The position numbers were made by a program, and so were the translations under genes. The notes under the pieces are model-generated. The model saw only the letters and a list, made by a program, of their open reading frames with translations. It had not been told where the DNA came from and ran no database searches. Below, in pieces: positions 34,673-43,837 of a stretch of DNA of 43,837 nt. The DNA is from Bacillus sp. IITD106 (GTDB taxonomy: Bacteria; Bacillota; Bacilli; Bacillales; Bacillaceae_C), in assembly GCF_019459225.1 (NCBI RefSeq), contig NZ_JAIAZY010000038.1, positions 1 through 43,837 on the forward strand. Reading direction: 5' to 3'. Within the stretch, counting starts at the first letter, position 1. Each line of letters starts with the position of its first letter.

Positions 34673-34697
34673 AAAAAAACCGGTCAATAACCGGTTT
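34673..34697 (-). terminator. Terminator of the CapA-like gene
   Basis: AAACCGGT pairs with ACCGGTTT around CAATA; seven T residues follow on the minus strand. Confidence 0.88.
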
Positions 34698-34704
34698 AAT
34701 ATCA

Positions 34705-35907
34705 TTATTTTGGAGTGATATCTCCTGTATTTGATATTTTTGCATCAAATGAGATGGACTGTAAATATTGCAGAAATTGTTCCCTATTATTATTTTCCAC
34801 TGGAATTATTTGTCCATTTAAAATAATAAACGGCTCAAAATTCATCTTTATTTGATCACCTTTAAAGGTCACATTTAGTAATCCCGTTTGCGCTGATTCA
34901 TTTTTTACGTAAGGAGGAAATAAAAAATTACCTAAAGAATACGCAACTGGCATGCCATTATAGTATTGAAACCCTTGAAGCCAATGAGGATGGGAACCTA
35001 CGATTAAATCAACTCCAATTTTTTGAAGTTCTTTCACATATTCAAATTGGTAGTCTGTAGGAATATTTTGTTTTTCTACTCCCCAATGGAAATAGACGAC
35101 TATATAATCAGCGTCCCCTTTTTGTTCCAAAATCGTTTTTTTAACGAGCTCCAAATCATAGCCATTCGGTATGCCAGATCGATCATTTTGTGCAATCCAA
35201 TTAACATCAGGAAGAAAGCGAACGAATGAGAAAAATCGGAATTTTTTTCCTTTTATTTCAATTTCTTTGGATGAGTATGCTTCATCTTCATTTCGTCCTG
35301 CACCAATATAATCAAAACCAAATTGTTGTACGTAGTTAAGTGTATCGTTAAGTCCAGACCGCAAATAATCCAATGTATGATTATTTCCAAGGTTTAACAT
35401 GTCAAACCCAGTATTCTTCAGTGACTGAAGTCCTTTTGGGTCTGATTTTATCCAAAATAATTGGCTAGGATCTTTTTCAGATTTATCGGTAAAAACTGTT
35501 TCGGCATTTACAAAAGCATAATCTGCTTTTTGAACTTTATCTTTAACATAAACAAATGGATATTCATAACCGTTTGCTTCCAGAATAGGACGAAGACCCC
35601 AATCAAACATCGTATCCCCTGCAAAAATGATGTTTATTTCTGGATTTTCTTTTGGAGATTCCGCTTTTGGGGCAGCACTTTTGTTTTCTAATCCCTGATT
35701 TTTCGTTTTGGTTTTCTTCTTACCATTTTCTGCAAGTGCTGGTATTGGCTTTTTTATATGGAGGTTTGAGGATTTCATAGTTTGATAATCTTTCCACTGA
35801 ACTAGTAAGATGATAAAACATAATACTAGTAAAGTAAGCAATCCGATAAATATCTGTCGATTTCTTTTTCGACGTCTAATCCTTCTAAATTTTGTTTTTC
35901 TATCCAA
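34705..35907 (-). CDS. CapA family (PGA_cap) metallophosphatase-like membrane protein
   Basis: A 400-residue protein with a very basic N-terminus, one membrane anchor (about 18-40), a Lys/Pro-rich linker and an extracytoplasmic CapA/PGA_cap domain (about 90-370). Motifs of its calcineurin-like metal site: FAGDTMFDWG, NAETVF, NLGNNHTLDY, YFHWGVE and GSHPHWLQG. CapA-like proteins take part in poly-gamma-glutamate or capsule formation, but no capB/capC are nearby, so this stand-alone copy may have another wall-related role. Starts with TTG (AGGGGG 8 nt upstream). Confidence 0.85.
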   Translation of the reverse strand: MDRKTKFRRIRRRKRNRQIFIGLLTLLVLCFIILLVQWKDYQTMKSSNLHIKKPIPALAENGKKKTKTKNQGLENKSAAPKAESPKENPEINIIFAGDTMFDWGLRPILEANGYEYPFVYVKDKVQKADYAFVNAETVFTDKSEKDPSQLFWIKSDPKGLQSLKNTGFDMLNLGNNHTLDYLRSGLNDTLNYVQQFGFDYIGAGRNEDEAYSSKEIEIKGKKFRFFSFVRFLPDVNWIAQNDRSGIPNGYDLELVKKTILEQKGDADYIVVYFHWGVEKQNIPTDYQFEYVKELQKIGVDLIVGSHPHWLQGFQYYNGMPVAYSLGNFLFPPYVKNESAQTGLLNVTFKGDQIKMNFEPFIILNGQIIPVENNNREQFLQYLQSISFDAKISNTGDITPK

Positions 35908-36003
35908 TTTTTATTCCCCCTAGAAAATTATAGTATCATAATTTTCCAGCGAGAAATAGAACCATTTCATTTACAAAATGAATCATTTTTCGATAAAAAT
36001 GTA

Positions 36004-36037
36004 AAAAAGACTGCCTTATAAAAAAAAGACAGTCTTT
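36004..36037 (-). terminator. Terminator of the YdjO-like gene
   Basis: AAAGACTG pairs with CAGTCTTT; the outer A run gives six T residues on the minus strand. Confidence 0.7.
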
Positions 36038-36046
36038 ACTCACGAC

Positions 36047-36229
36047 TTAACTTATTACAGGTAATATTCTTGTTTCTTTCTCCATCTCTGATTTACAGAT
36101 AGGACATACGGTTTTTTCATCCGAAGAAAAGGCATCCCTCATCCAACATGAACAATCAACATTCGTGCATGACCAAACAATTGTTTCCTCTTCAGGAATG
36201 GGTTCCTGTGGTCCCCTTCTATAAGCCAT
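36047..36229 (-). CDS. Small zinc-ribbon protein, YdjO-like
   Basis: A 60-residue protein beginning MAYRRGPQEPIPEEETIVW. It has two cysteine pairs (SCTNVDC and CPICKSEM) plus WMRD between them, the pattern of the Bacillus cold-inducible YdjO-type small proteins; a zinc ribbon is likely. Function unknown beyond that. ATG 36229 is preferred over an ATG 72 nt upstream because AAGGGGG lies 8 nt before it and the family starts here. Divergent from ykpA. Confidence 0.78.
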   Translation of the reverse strand: MAYRRGPQEPIPEEETIVWSCTNVDCSCWMRDAFSSDEKTVCPICKSEMEKETRILPVIS

Positions 36230-36330
36230 GGCAAGAGCCCCCTTCTTATTAATATCTATATTATACGCTAACTTTTTATATAAACCAAATCGCTCGGACA
36301 TCTTTATGAGAAATGGGAGGAAACCCTTAC

Positions 36331-38017
<1,687 letters not shown>

Positions 38018-38018
38018 T

Positions 38019-38061
38019 AAAAAGACACCCGGATGACAATGAAACTTCCGGGTATCTTTTT
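38019..38061. terminator. Bidirectional terminator
   Basis: A 15-bp stem (AAAAAGACACCCGGA with TCCGGGTATCTTTTT, one mismatch) between the convergent ykpA and 2Duf genes, with T runs in both directions. Confidence 0.9.
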
Positions 38062-38929
38062 ACCCTTTTATTAATAAATGTTCTGTTTTCAAAATGATTT
38101 GTTCCATTTTTTTAGCATTTCTCTTATACATCTGTTTCGCCTCTTCAGAATCAGTTTGCAGAGAATACGATTCTAAATCAGCTTGACATTTTTTTAAGGC
38201 ACTTAATAAAGTTTGTTTTGGCTTTGGCTCTGGAATTTGAATTTTATCATCATAAATATCGACGGTCAGCTGCCCAAAAGAATCTACCTGACCAACATAA
38301 ACATTATCGATGGCAACATTCAATTTTTCCAGTTCCAATTCGAGCCATGCCCTCGTTAAACCGCTAGCTGCCAATGCAGCATCCATTATTTCCCCTTCTA
38401 AAATAACAGTTTGCGGCACTTTTTCAGGAGCGACGTCAAGTTGTAAATCGGATGGAGTGATTGGTTGCTTTTCCTTTTTTAACAATACATTTAAATCTCC
38501 GTTCGCTTCCAATACTGCCAACTCTACATCAGCAACTTGAAATGCGTTTTTTTTCCTTAATAATTGCATTAATTCATCTACTGAATACTGCTCTTTAGTC
38601 AAATTCTCTTCTTGAATCTTTCCATCTTTTATTACGACTGTTGAGGTTCCTTCAATAAAATTGCGGGCTTTTTTGCTTTTTATAGCAATTAAACCAGCGA
38701 TAAAAGGAATCGCCGTCCAAACGAGTAAACTATAGATCCCATTCATAAAATTACGTTCAAGACCCGTTGAAATTTCAGCAGCGATACTACCAATTGTAAT
38801 ACCGGCTACATATTCAAAAAAAGAAAGATGTGATAATTGTTTCTTTCCAAGAAATTTGGTCAGTAAGAAAAGTACAATGACAAGTATCGTTGATCTAATG
38901 ATGATTTCTAACCAACTTGGGACATCCAT
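38060..38929 (-). CDS. DUF421-DUF1657 fusion protein ('2Duf', YetF-like)
   Basis: A 289-residue membrane protein. The N-terminal 80 residues contain three hydrophobic helices and FLGKKQLSHLSFFEYVAGI, the DUF421/YetF signature; a cytoplasmic DUF421 domain follows (about 85-210). The last 50 residues (QTLLSALKKCQADLESYSL, then QTDSEEAKQMYKRNAKKMEQ) repeat the DUF1657 pattern of the gene at 39212, so this is a DUF421+DUF1657 fusion. Such a '2Duf' protein in spoVA2mob operons of Bacillus has been reported to stabilise the spore inner membrane and raise wet-heat resistance. Here the spoVA genes are absent. ATG 38929 (GAGGGG 8 nt upstream) is preferred to the ATG two codons earlier. Confidence 0.82.
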   Translation of the reverse strand: MDVPSWLEIIIRSTILVIVLFLLTKFLGKKQLSHLSFFEYVAGITIGSIAAEISTGLERNFMNGIYSLLVWTAIPFIAGLIAIKSKKARNFIEGTSTVVIKDGKIQEENLTKEQYSVDELMQLLRKKNAFQVADVELAVLEANGDLNVLLKKEKQPITPSDLQLDVAPEKVPQTVILEGEIMDAALAASGLTRAWLELELEKLNVAIDNVYVGQVDSFGQLTVDIYDDKIQIPEPKPKQTLLSALKKCQADLESYSLQTDSEEAKQMYKRNAKKMEQIILKTEHLLIKG

Positions 38930-38941
38930 AGTCATTCCCCC

Positions 38942-39148
38942 TCATGAATTCCTATATTGAAGTTCTTCAGCCTTCATGAATTCTACTCTTTGCATGAGGT
39001 CGTGAATAATATCGTCAATTTCCATCATACATTCATGAAAAATAGCACTTGCTTCCGGATCTTTAGTGATTTGAGCTAAACGGCTAAATTCTGATTGAAT
39101 AGTTTTAGCACTTGCAAGCGTTGCTTTAACATTTGAAAATACCGTCAT
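38942..39148 (-). CDS. DUF1657 protein (small spore-type protein)
   Basis: A 68-residue predicted all-helical protein, MTVFSNVKATLASAKTIQSE..., with the MTVxxxVxxTLxxxKxxxxx opening of the DUF1657 family found in sporulation operons. CGGAGG lies before ATG 39148; an upstream ATG would read through that site. It precedes the 2Duf gene by 12 bp on the same strand and follows a large intercistronic hairpin. Confidence 0.8.
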   Translation of the reverse strand: MTVFSNVKATLASAKTIQSEFSRLAQITKDPEASAIFHECMMEIDDIIHDLMQRVEFMKAEELQYRNS

Positions 39149-39170
39149 AATTTCCTCCGAATTTTTCAAA

Positions 39171-39202
39171 GGAACAGAGTGATGCTTTCATCACTCTGTT
39201 CC
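39171..39202 (-). promoter_or_regulatory. Strong intercistronic hairpin between two DUF1657 genes
   Basis: A perfect 14-bp stem (GGAACAGAGTGATG with CATCACTCTGTTCC, loop CTTT) sits between the stop of the first DUF1657 gene and the ribosome binding site of the second. Only three T residues follow on the minus strand, so it is either a leaky terminator that reduces downstream expression or an RNA stabiliser. Confidence 0.75.
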
Positions 39203-39211
39203 TAGTTTCTT

Positions 39212-39415
39212 TTATTGATTGTATTGCGGCTCTTCCTGCATAATCTCTTGTACGCGCGGAGTTAAAGTGTCAATAATGGCTTGAGCCTGTTGTGCACATG
39301 TTTTATACAGTTGTTTAGCCTGTTGATTATCGGTATCTAATGCGAAACCTTCCAAGCTTGCTTGTGCCGTTTTTAATCCTGTAATCGTTTGTTGTACTTT
39401 ATTAATGACTGTCAT
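39212..39415 (-). CDS. DUF1657 protein (small spore-type protein)
   Basis: A 67-residue helical protein, MTVINKVQQTITGLKTAQAS, with GFALDTDNQQAKQLYKTCAQ, a DUF1657 member. Its central block closely resembles the C-terminal tail of the 2Duf protein (SYSLQTDSEEAKQMYKRNAK), pointing to duplication and fusion. GGGAGG precedes the ATG. It is first in the three-gene group; the promoter must lie in 39416-39490, where I cannot point to a convincing sporulation sigma site. A CGTTC-TATT-GAACG inverted repeat lies near 39450. Confidence 0.82.
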   Translation of the reverse strand: MTVINKVQQTITGLKTAQASLEGFALDTDNQQAKQLYKTCAQQAQAIIDTLTPRVQEIMQEEPQYNQ

Positions 39416-39490
39416 GGATTGACCTCCCTAATAGTTGTTCGTTCTATTGAACGTTCCTATTTTGTGAAAAAAGTTTAAACATTATTATAT

Positions 39491-39519
39491 GAAAAAAATA
39501 CCTATCATTTCGATAGGTA
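39491..39519 (-). terminator. Terminator of the AI-2E permease gene
   Basis: ACCTATC pairs with GATAGGT around a 5-nt loop; seven T residues follow on the minus strand. Confidence 0.85.
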
Positions 39520-39530
39520 CTTTCGCCGTT

Positions 39531-40601
39531 TTATTCTAAACGAATATAACGATAAATATGGCTTACGATAACTTTTAATAAAGCATAGGCAGGCACCGCA
39601 AGTATTAGTCCGAGCAATCCACCAAATTGACCTGCAATAAGTAAGACGAAAATAATGGTCAATGGATGCATATTTAATGCCTTGCCCATAACAAACGGTG
39701 AAACAAGGTTACTTTCAAATTGTTGGACAATAACAGCGACGATTACTACTAATAATGCTTGCAATGGAGATGTGAATAATCCAACAATTACGGCAGGCAA
39801 CGTTCCTATCCATGGTCCAATGAATGGAATTACATTTGTTGCCATGGCAAGAACTCCAAGTATAAGTGCATAATCAAGACCGATAATTAAATAACCAATA
39901 TAAGCTAGAGTACCAACACACAGACTCACGATGAGCTGACCTTGAATATAAGAACTTAGTGCGTTGTCCATCTCTTCTAATATTTCATCAGCTTCTTTTT
40001 GGTGCCTTTTCGGCAAAATCTTCTCTAAAAATTTAGGAGCATGCTTGCCATCCTTCAACATGAAAAATAATACGAATGGGACTAGTGCAAAGATCATGAT
40101 CATATTGACAATAAAACCTACAGTACCTGCAATTTTCGTTCCGAATCCTTGCAAAATCATACTTGCATTTTGTGCGAACTGTTTTGTATATTTTTCTATT
40201 GAAAAATAATCATTTTGTTGGAATTGTAAAAACCATTCTTTTTTAGTAAGTGATGTAACCCAATGTTGTATATTTTGTGCATAAGCTGGAATATTTTCAA
40301 TTAATAGATTGAATTGAGTTTGCAGTACCGGCCCAATTAACAGCACTGCCCCCGCCCCAATACCTGCAATTGCAATAAACATGATGACGATAGATAAAGT
40401 TCGCGGAATTTTTTTTGATAGGAGGTTGACGGCTGGCCGCAATATGTAATATAGAACTCCAGCAAGTATAATTGGCGGAAATAATGTTTGTACGATTATA
40501 ACTAGTGGAGTAAAAATAAAACTGATTTTTGTTCCAAGCAAAATGATTAAAAAAATCATGATGATAGCGATTCCTATTTTAAACCATTTTTCTTTATACA
40601 T
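39531..40601 (-). CDS. AI-2E family (PF01594) membrane permease
   Basis: A 356-residue polytopic membrane protein of the AI-2E/YdiK/PerM family: two N-terminal helices, a soluble region (about 110-160, rich in Gln/Lys), then helices with FALVPFVLFFMLKDGK, SYIQGQLIVSL, IGLDYALILG and MATNVIPFIGPWIG, the family's signature blocks. Members include Na+/H+ antiporters and putative signal or small-molecule transporters; the cargo is unknown. The start is uncertain: ATG 40601 (GGGGAG just upstream) or ATG 40613 (AGAGAG upstream); longer frames lack a ribosome binding site. Monocistronic. Confidence 0.85.
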   Translation of the reverse strand: MYKEKWFKIGIAIIMIFLIILLGTKISFIFTPLVIIVQTLFPPIILAGVLYYILRPAVNLLSKKIPRTLSIVIMFIAIAGIGAGAVLLIGPVLQTQFNLLIENIPAYAQNIQHWVTSLTKKEWFLQFQQNDYFSIEKYTKQFAQNASMILQGFGTKIAGTVGFIVNMIMIFALVPFVLFFMLKDGKHAPKFLEKILPKRHQKEADEILEEMDNALSSYIQGQLIVSLCVGTLAYIGYLIIGLDYALILGVLAMATNVIPFIGPWIGTLPAVIVGLFTSPLQALLVVIVAVIVQQFESNLVSPFVMGKALNMHPLTIIFVLLIAGQFGGLLGLILAVPAYALLKVIVSHIYRYIRLE

Positions 40602-40765
40602 GATTCTCCCCATTTCTCTCTCTTTTACAAGGTTCTGTCTTGATATTATCGCATTTTTACAATGAAAATCCAACGTTTTCTATTTTTATCATGGAATATA
40701 TTTAATAGGTCCGATATAATTTAATTGTTAGTATACCGAAATAATTTCAATTGGGGGGATATTAC

Positions 40766-42577
40766 ATGGAAGCCACTGAAAAACGATTATTACGTTCTGA
40801 AGTTCCACAAAAACTAACATGGGATTTAAAAGATCTCTTTCAAACAGACGAAGAATGGGAAAAGGAATTAAAAGCTGTTCAGGAAAGTGTTCCTAATATA
40901 ACTTCATTTAAAGGTCAATTAGGAGAAAGCTCACATAAATTACTTGATTGCTTAAATGAAATGGAAGCATTGCAAAAACGAATCATCCGTGTATCAACTT
41001 TTGCTAGTTTGCGTCAATCAGCAGATGGAACAGACCCTGTTAACCAAGGGAATTCGTCGAAGGTTGCAGCAATGCTCGCAAAAGTAAACGCTGATTTATC
41101 CTTCATTCGTTCTGAAATTTTAGACTTGCCTGATGGTACTGTAGATACATATTTAAAAGAAAATAACGATTTGAAGAAATTCTCTAAATTCTTAACAGAT
41201 ATTCTTGAAACGAAGCCATATAAACTTTCTCCTGATACAGAGAAAGCACTTGCTTCACTTGGAGAAGTGTTGGATGCTCCATATACAGTTTATCAATTCA
41301 GTAAATCGTCGGATATGCAGTTTGATTCTATTCAAGATGAAGAAGGGAATGTACTTCCAATGTCATTCGCCTTATTCGAGGATCGTTATGAACTCGTTCC
41401 CGATACAGATTTACGAAGAAAAGCATATGACTCTTTCGTAAAAACGTTAAGACAATATAAAAATACATTCGGCGCCAATTATGCCACGGAAGTAAAAAAA
41501 CAAGTTGCGATGTCACGTTTACGCAATTATGAATCTGTTACACATATGCTGCTTGCACCGCAACAAGTTTCTTTAGAGATGTATCATAACCAATTAGATA
41601 TTATTCAAAAAGAACTTGCACCGCATATGCGTAGATTCGCTAAGTTAAAAAAAGAAGTTTTGAACCTTGATACGATGAAGTTTTGTGATTTAAAAGCTCC
41701 ATTAGATCCTGAATTTAATCCGACAACAACGTATGAAGAAGCTTCGGAAACGATTTTATCTGCTTTATCGATTATGGGTGAAGAATATAATGAAGCGATG
41801 AAAAAAGCTTTAACCGAAAGATGGGTAGATTTAGCCGACAATGTTGGTAAATCGACAGGTGCCTTCTGCTCGAGTCCATATGGTGTTCATCCATATATTT
41901 TAATCACATGGACGGATACAATGAGGGGTGCTTTCATATTAGCCCATGAACTTGGTCATGCCGGACATTTCTATATGGCGGGACGAAATCAAGATTTAGT
42001 GAATACACGACCTTCCATGTATTGTATAGAAGCTCCATCTACCATTAATGAATTAATTCTTGGAGAGCATATTTTATCTCAAGCGGATGATCCAAGAATG
42101 AAACGCTGGGTTATTTTACAATTGCTTGGTACGTATTACCATAATTTTGTCACACATTTATTGGAGGCTGAATTCCAACGCAGAGTTTATGATCTTGCGG
42201 AGAGTGGAACACCATTAACTGCCACTGTATTTTGTGAACAAAAAGCAAATGTGTTAAAAGACTTCTGGGGCGACACGGTTGAAATTGATGAAGGTGCAAG
42301 CCTTACTTGGATGAGACAACCTCATTATTATATGGGATTATATCCTTATACGTACTCTGCGGGATTAACCGTTGCTACAGCTGCTGCGCAAATGATTAAA
42401 GAAGAAGGACAACCAGCTGTTGATCGTTGGCTCGAACTGTTAAAAGCAGGTGGAACATTAAAGCCTCTTGAATTAATCAAGCTTTCGGGCGTAGATATGT
42501 CCAAGCCAGATGCGATTCAAAAAGCAGTAGCATATGTCGGTTCATTAATTGATGAATTAGAAAAAAGCTATCAATAA
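40766..42577 (+). CDS. pepF: Oligoendopeptidase F
   Basis: A zinc metallopeptidase of the M3B family (603 residues) that cleaves short cytoplasmic peptides. The zinc motif HELGH is at about residues 394-398 within LAHELGHAGHFY, with the third ligand glutamate in the EAPSTINE block some 25 residues on. The N-terminal helical domain and the C-terminal HYYMGLYPYTYSAGL segment (substrate-binding Tyr/His) are complete. ATG 40766 with GGGGGG 7 nt upstream is preferred to an ATG five codons earlier. Single gene with a hairpin after it. Confidence 0.94.
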   Translation: MEATEKRLLRSEVPQKLTWDLKDLFQTDEEWEKELKAVQESVPNITSFKGQLGESSHKLLDCLNEMEALQKRIIRVSTFASLRQSADGTDPVNQGNSSKVAAMLAKVNADLSFIRSEILDLPDGTVDTYLKENNDLKKFSKFLTDILETKPYKLSPDTEKALASLGEVLDAPYTVYQFSKSSDMQFDSIQDEEGNVLPMSFALFEDRYELVPDTDLRRKAYDSFVKTLRQYKNTFGANYATEVKKQVAMSRLRNYESVTHMLLAPQQVSLEMYHNQLDIIQKELAPHMRRFAKLKKEVLNLDTMKFCDLKAPLDPEFNPTTTYEEASETILSALSIMGEEYNEAMKKALTERWVDLADNVGKSTGAFCSSPYGVHPYILITWTDTMRGAFILAHELGHAGHFYMAGRNQDLVNTRPSMYCIEAPSTINELILGEHILSQADDPRMKRWVILQLLGTYYHNFVTHLLEAEFQRRVYDLAESGTPLTATVFCEQKANVLKDFWGDTVEIDEGASLTWMRQPHYYMGLYPYTYSAGLTVATAAAQMIKEEGQPAVDRWLELLKAGGTLKPLELIKLSGVDMSKPDAIQKAVAYVGSLIDELEKSYQ

Positions 42578-42586
42578 AACAATAAA

Positions 42587-42611
42587 CCCGATATCTGGAC
42601 CAGATATCGGG
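42587..42611. terminator. Hairpin between pepF and trhO
   Basis: A 12-bp perfect inverted repeat (CCCGATATCTGG with CCAGATATCGGG) between convergent stops; tails are A/T-rich rather than pure T runs. Confidence 0.7.
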
Positions 42612-42618
42612 TAATTTA

Positions 42619-43587
42619 TTAATTCACCACTACTTCTTTTTCAAGTAAGCTTAATCTTTCTTGTACTTCATCTTCTGTAAGACCATGTTCTTTAATATAC
42701 ATATTTCTTGGATGAACTCGACATTCATCTGTACAGCTTCTCAAATATTTATGCTCGTTTTCTTCCGAGCAAAGGAATTGTCTATTGCACTCTGGGTTCG
42801 CGCAGTTTACATATCGTTCACAAGGAGTGCCATCAAAATAATCACGCCCGACGATAACATGCTCTTTCCTATTTATCGGAACAGCGATTCTTTCGTCGAA
42901 TACATAACATTGACCGTCCCAAAGTTCTCCTTGAACTTCTGGATCTTTGCCGTAGGTGACGATTCCTCCATGCAGTTGAGAAACATCTTCAAAGCCTTCT
43001 TTAAGAAGCCAACCTGAGAATTTCTCGCAGCGAATGCCGCCTGTACAGTATGTTAGTATTTTTTTACCCTCTAACTGCTGTTTATTTTCTCTTACCCAAT
43101 TAGGCAAATCACGAAATGTTTCGATGTCTGGGCGAATGGCACCACGAAAATGTCCTAAATCATATTCATAGTCATTCCGAGCATCTAAAACAACTGTATT
43201 TTCATCTTGCATCGCTTCGTAAAATTCTTTCGGACTTAAATATTTCCCTGTAATTTGATGAGGATCGATATCGTCTTCTAAACGAAGAGTTACTAATTCC
43301 GGGCGTGGACGAACGTGCATTTTTTTGAAAGCATGCCCGTCAGCTTCATCAATTTTAAATACCATCGTCTCAAAACGCGGATCTTTTTTCATTTCATTCA
43401 TATATGTTTCTGTTTGATCCCAAGTACCAGAAACGGTACCGTTAATTCCTTCGGTTGCGACTAAAATACGTCCTTTTAGACCAAGTTCCTTACAAAATGC
43501 TAAATGATTTTTAGCAAATTCCTCAGGATCTTCAATTTGTACATATTGATAGTACAATAATACCCTATACTTTTGGTTTTCTGACAT
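42619..43587 (-). CDS. trhO: tRNA uridine(34) hydroxylase TrhO (rhodanese family)
   Basis: An oxygen-dependent tRNA U34 hydroxylase, first step to 5-methoxyuridine or 5-oxyacetic acid uridine at the wobble base. 322 residues: N-terminal ferredoxin-like domain ([11 protein letters not shown] near 44-54), a rhodanese domain with [16 protein letters not shown] and active-site loop [10 protein letters not shown] (Cys181, Cys187), and a C-terminal Cys-rich part ([22 protein letters not shown]) for a metal site. ATG 43587 with AGGTGG 8 nt upstream is preferred to a GTG four codons earlier. Formerly called a sulfurtransferase (YbfQ/YceA). Confidence 0.93.
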   Translation of the reverse strand: MSENQKYRVLLYYQYVQIEDPEEFAKNHLAFCKELGLKGRILVATEGINGTVSGTWDQTETYMNEMKKDPRFETMVFKIDEADGHAFKKMHVRPRPELVTLRLEDDIDPHQITGKYLSPKEFYEAMQDENTVVLDARNDYEYDLGHFRGAIRPDIETFRDLPNWVRENKQQLEGKKILTYCTGGIRCEKFSGWLLKEGFEDVSQLHGGIVTYGKDPEVQGELWDGQCYVFDERIAVPINRKEHVIVGRDYFDGTPCERYVNCANPECNRQFLCSEENEHKYLRSCTDECRVHPRNMYIKEHGLTEDEVQERLSLLEKEVVVN

Positions 43588-43752
43588 GACAAATACCACC
43601 TATCATCTTATATTTGCAAGATATAAACGTGTTTAGGAGGATATAATTCCGGATTGTTTCCGAAGATATACACTTTATTCTTACTCAAGGTATTTTACAG
43701 TTTACATAAAAAAAAATCAAGATTAACTCCCGACTTTTACAACTAAGCAGAA

Positions 43753-43800
43753 AAAAATATGCTAAAAACCTTGAAAAACTAAGGTTTTTAGCATATTTTT
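43753..43800. terminator. Very long A/T-rich terminator hairpin
   Basis: A perfect 20-bp inverted repeat (43753-43772 with 43781-43800, around an 8-nt loop) followed by T-rich sequence on both strands. It probably ends a gene lying beyond the window. Upstream 43588-43752 shows only the trhO leader. Confidence 0.8.
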
Positions 43801-43837
43801 TATTTTTTACCTATTGTATATATGTTTGTATATATGT

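Overview
The window looks like chromosomal DNA from a low-GC, spore-forming member of the Bacillaceae. The basis is the set of typical Bacillus-type genes (yfkAB, ythAB-type quinol oxidase, a cwlJ relic, acetyl-type metA, exoA, yfiBC, ykpA, a YdjO-like gene, DUF1657/'2Duf' spore genes, pepF, trhO), AGGAGG-type ribosome binding sites, frequent TTG/GTG starts and many hairpin/T-run terminators. No species is claimed. I see no rRNA, tRNA, CRISPR array, prophage or insertion sequence.

Layout. 0.2-5.6 kb: radical SAM YfkAB, a single-chain exporter ABC half-transporter, a DinB-like protein, an exported protein and a YbxH-like small protein. 5.6-9.6 kb: a bacterial RNA-repair cassette, hen1 followed by pnkp; pnkp is cut by one in-frame TGA while everything downstream stays open and keeps its catalytic motifs. 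9.8-14.3 kb: a GNAT gene facing a four-gene operon (DUF4358 lipoprotein, MBOAT acyltransferase, DHHW/AlgX-like protein, APH-like kinase) that probably modifies a surface polymer. 14.6-17.2 kb: a bd-type quinol oxidase operon with two very small membrane-protein genes, one on each side of ythAB; the downstream one looks like the CydS subunit. 17.2-19.0 kb: a decayed patch with a beta-lactamase-family fragment, a possible leader/attenuator remnant and a frameshifted cwlJ. 19.0-23.5 kb: an operon of phosphotransferase, GNAT, exoA, SDR and a GalT-like protein. 23.5-26.8 kb: metA (acetyl type), a VOC protein and a transglutaminase-like lipoprotein. 26.8-32.5 kb: the heterodimeric ABC exporter YfiBC, a small membrane protein, msrA and an SDR. 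32.6-32.9 kb: a 52-bp tandem repeat whose units each form a hairpin. 33.0-38.0 kb: a FAD/Rieske oxidoreductase, a CapA-like protein, a YdjO-like zinc ribbon and the ABC-F protein YkpA. 38.0-39.4 kb: a small spore-type operon of two DUF1657 genes and a DUF421+DUF1657 ('2Duf') protein without spoVA genes. 39.5-43.6 kb: an AI-2E family permease, oligoendopeptidase F and the tRNA hydroxylase TrhO.

The observations most worth checking are the single-stop pnkp, the frameshifted cwlJ in the same window as a spore-stabilising 2Duf operon, the two overlooked small genes flanking ythAB, and the hairpin-bearing 52-bp repeat. Several starts were moved from the longest open frame to an internal ATG/GTG/TTG with a good ribosome binding site; the reason is given in each entry. 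Family assignments come from recognising motifs, not from any search.
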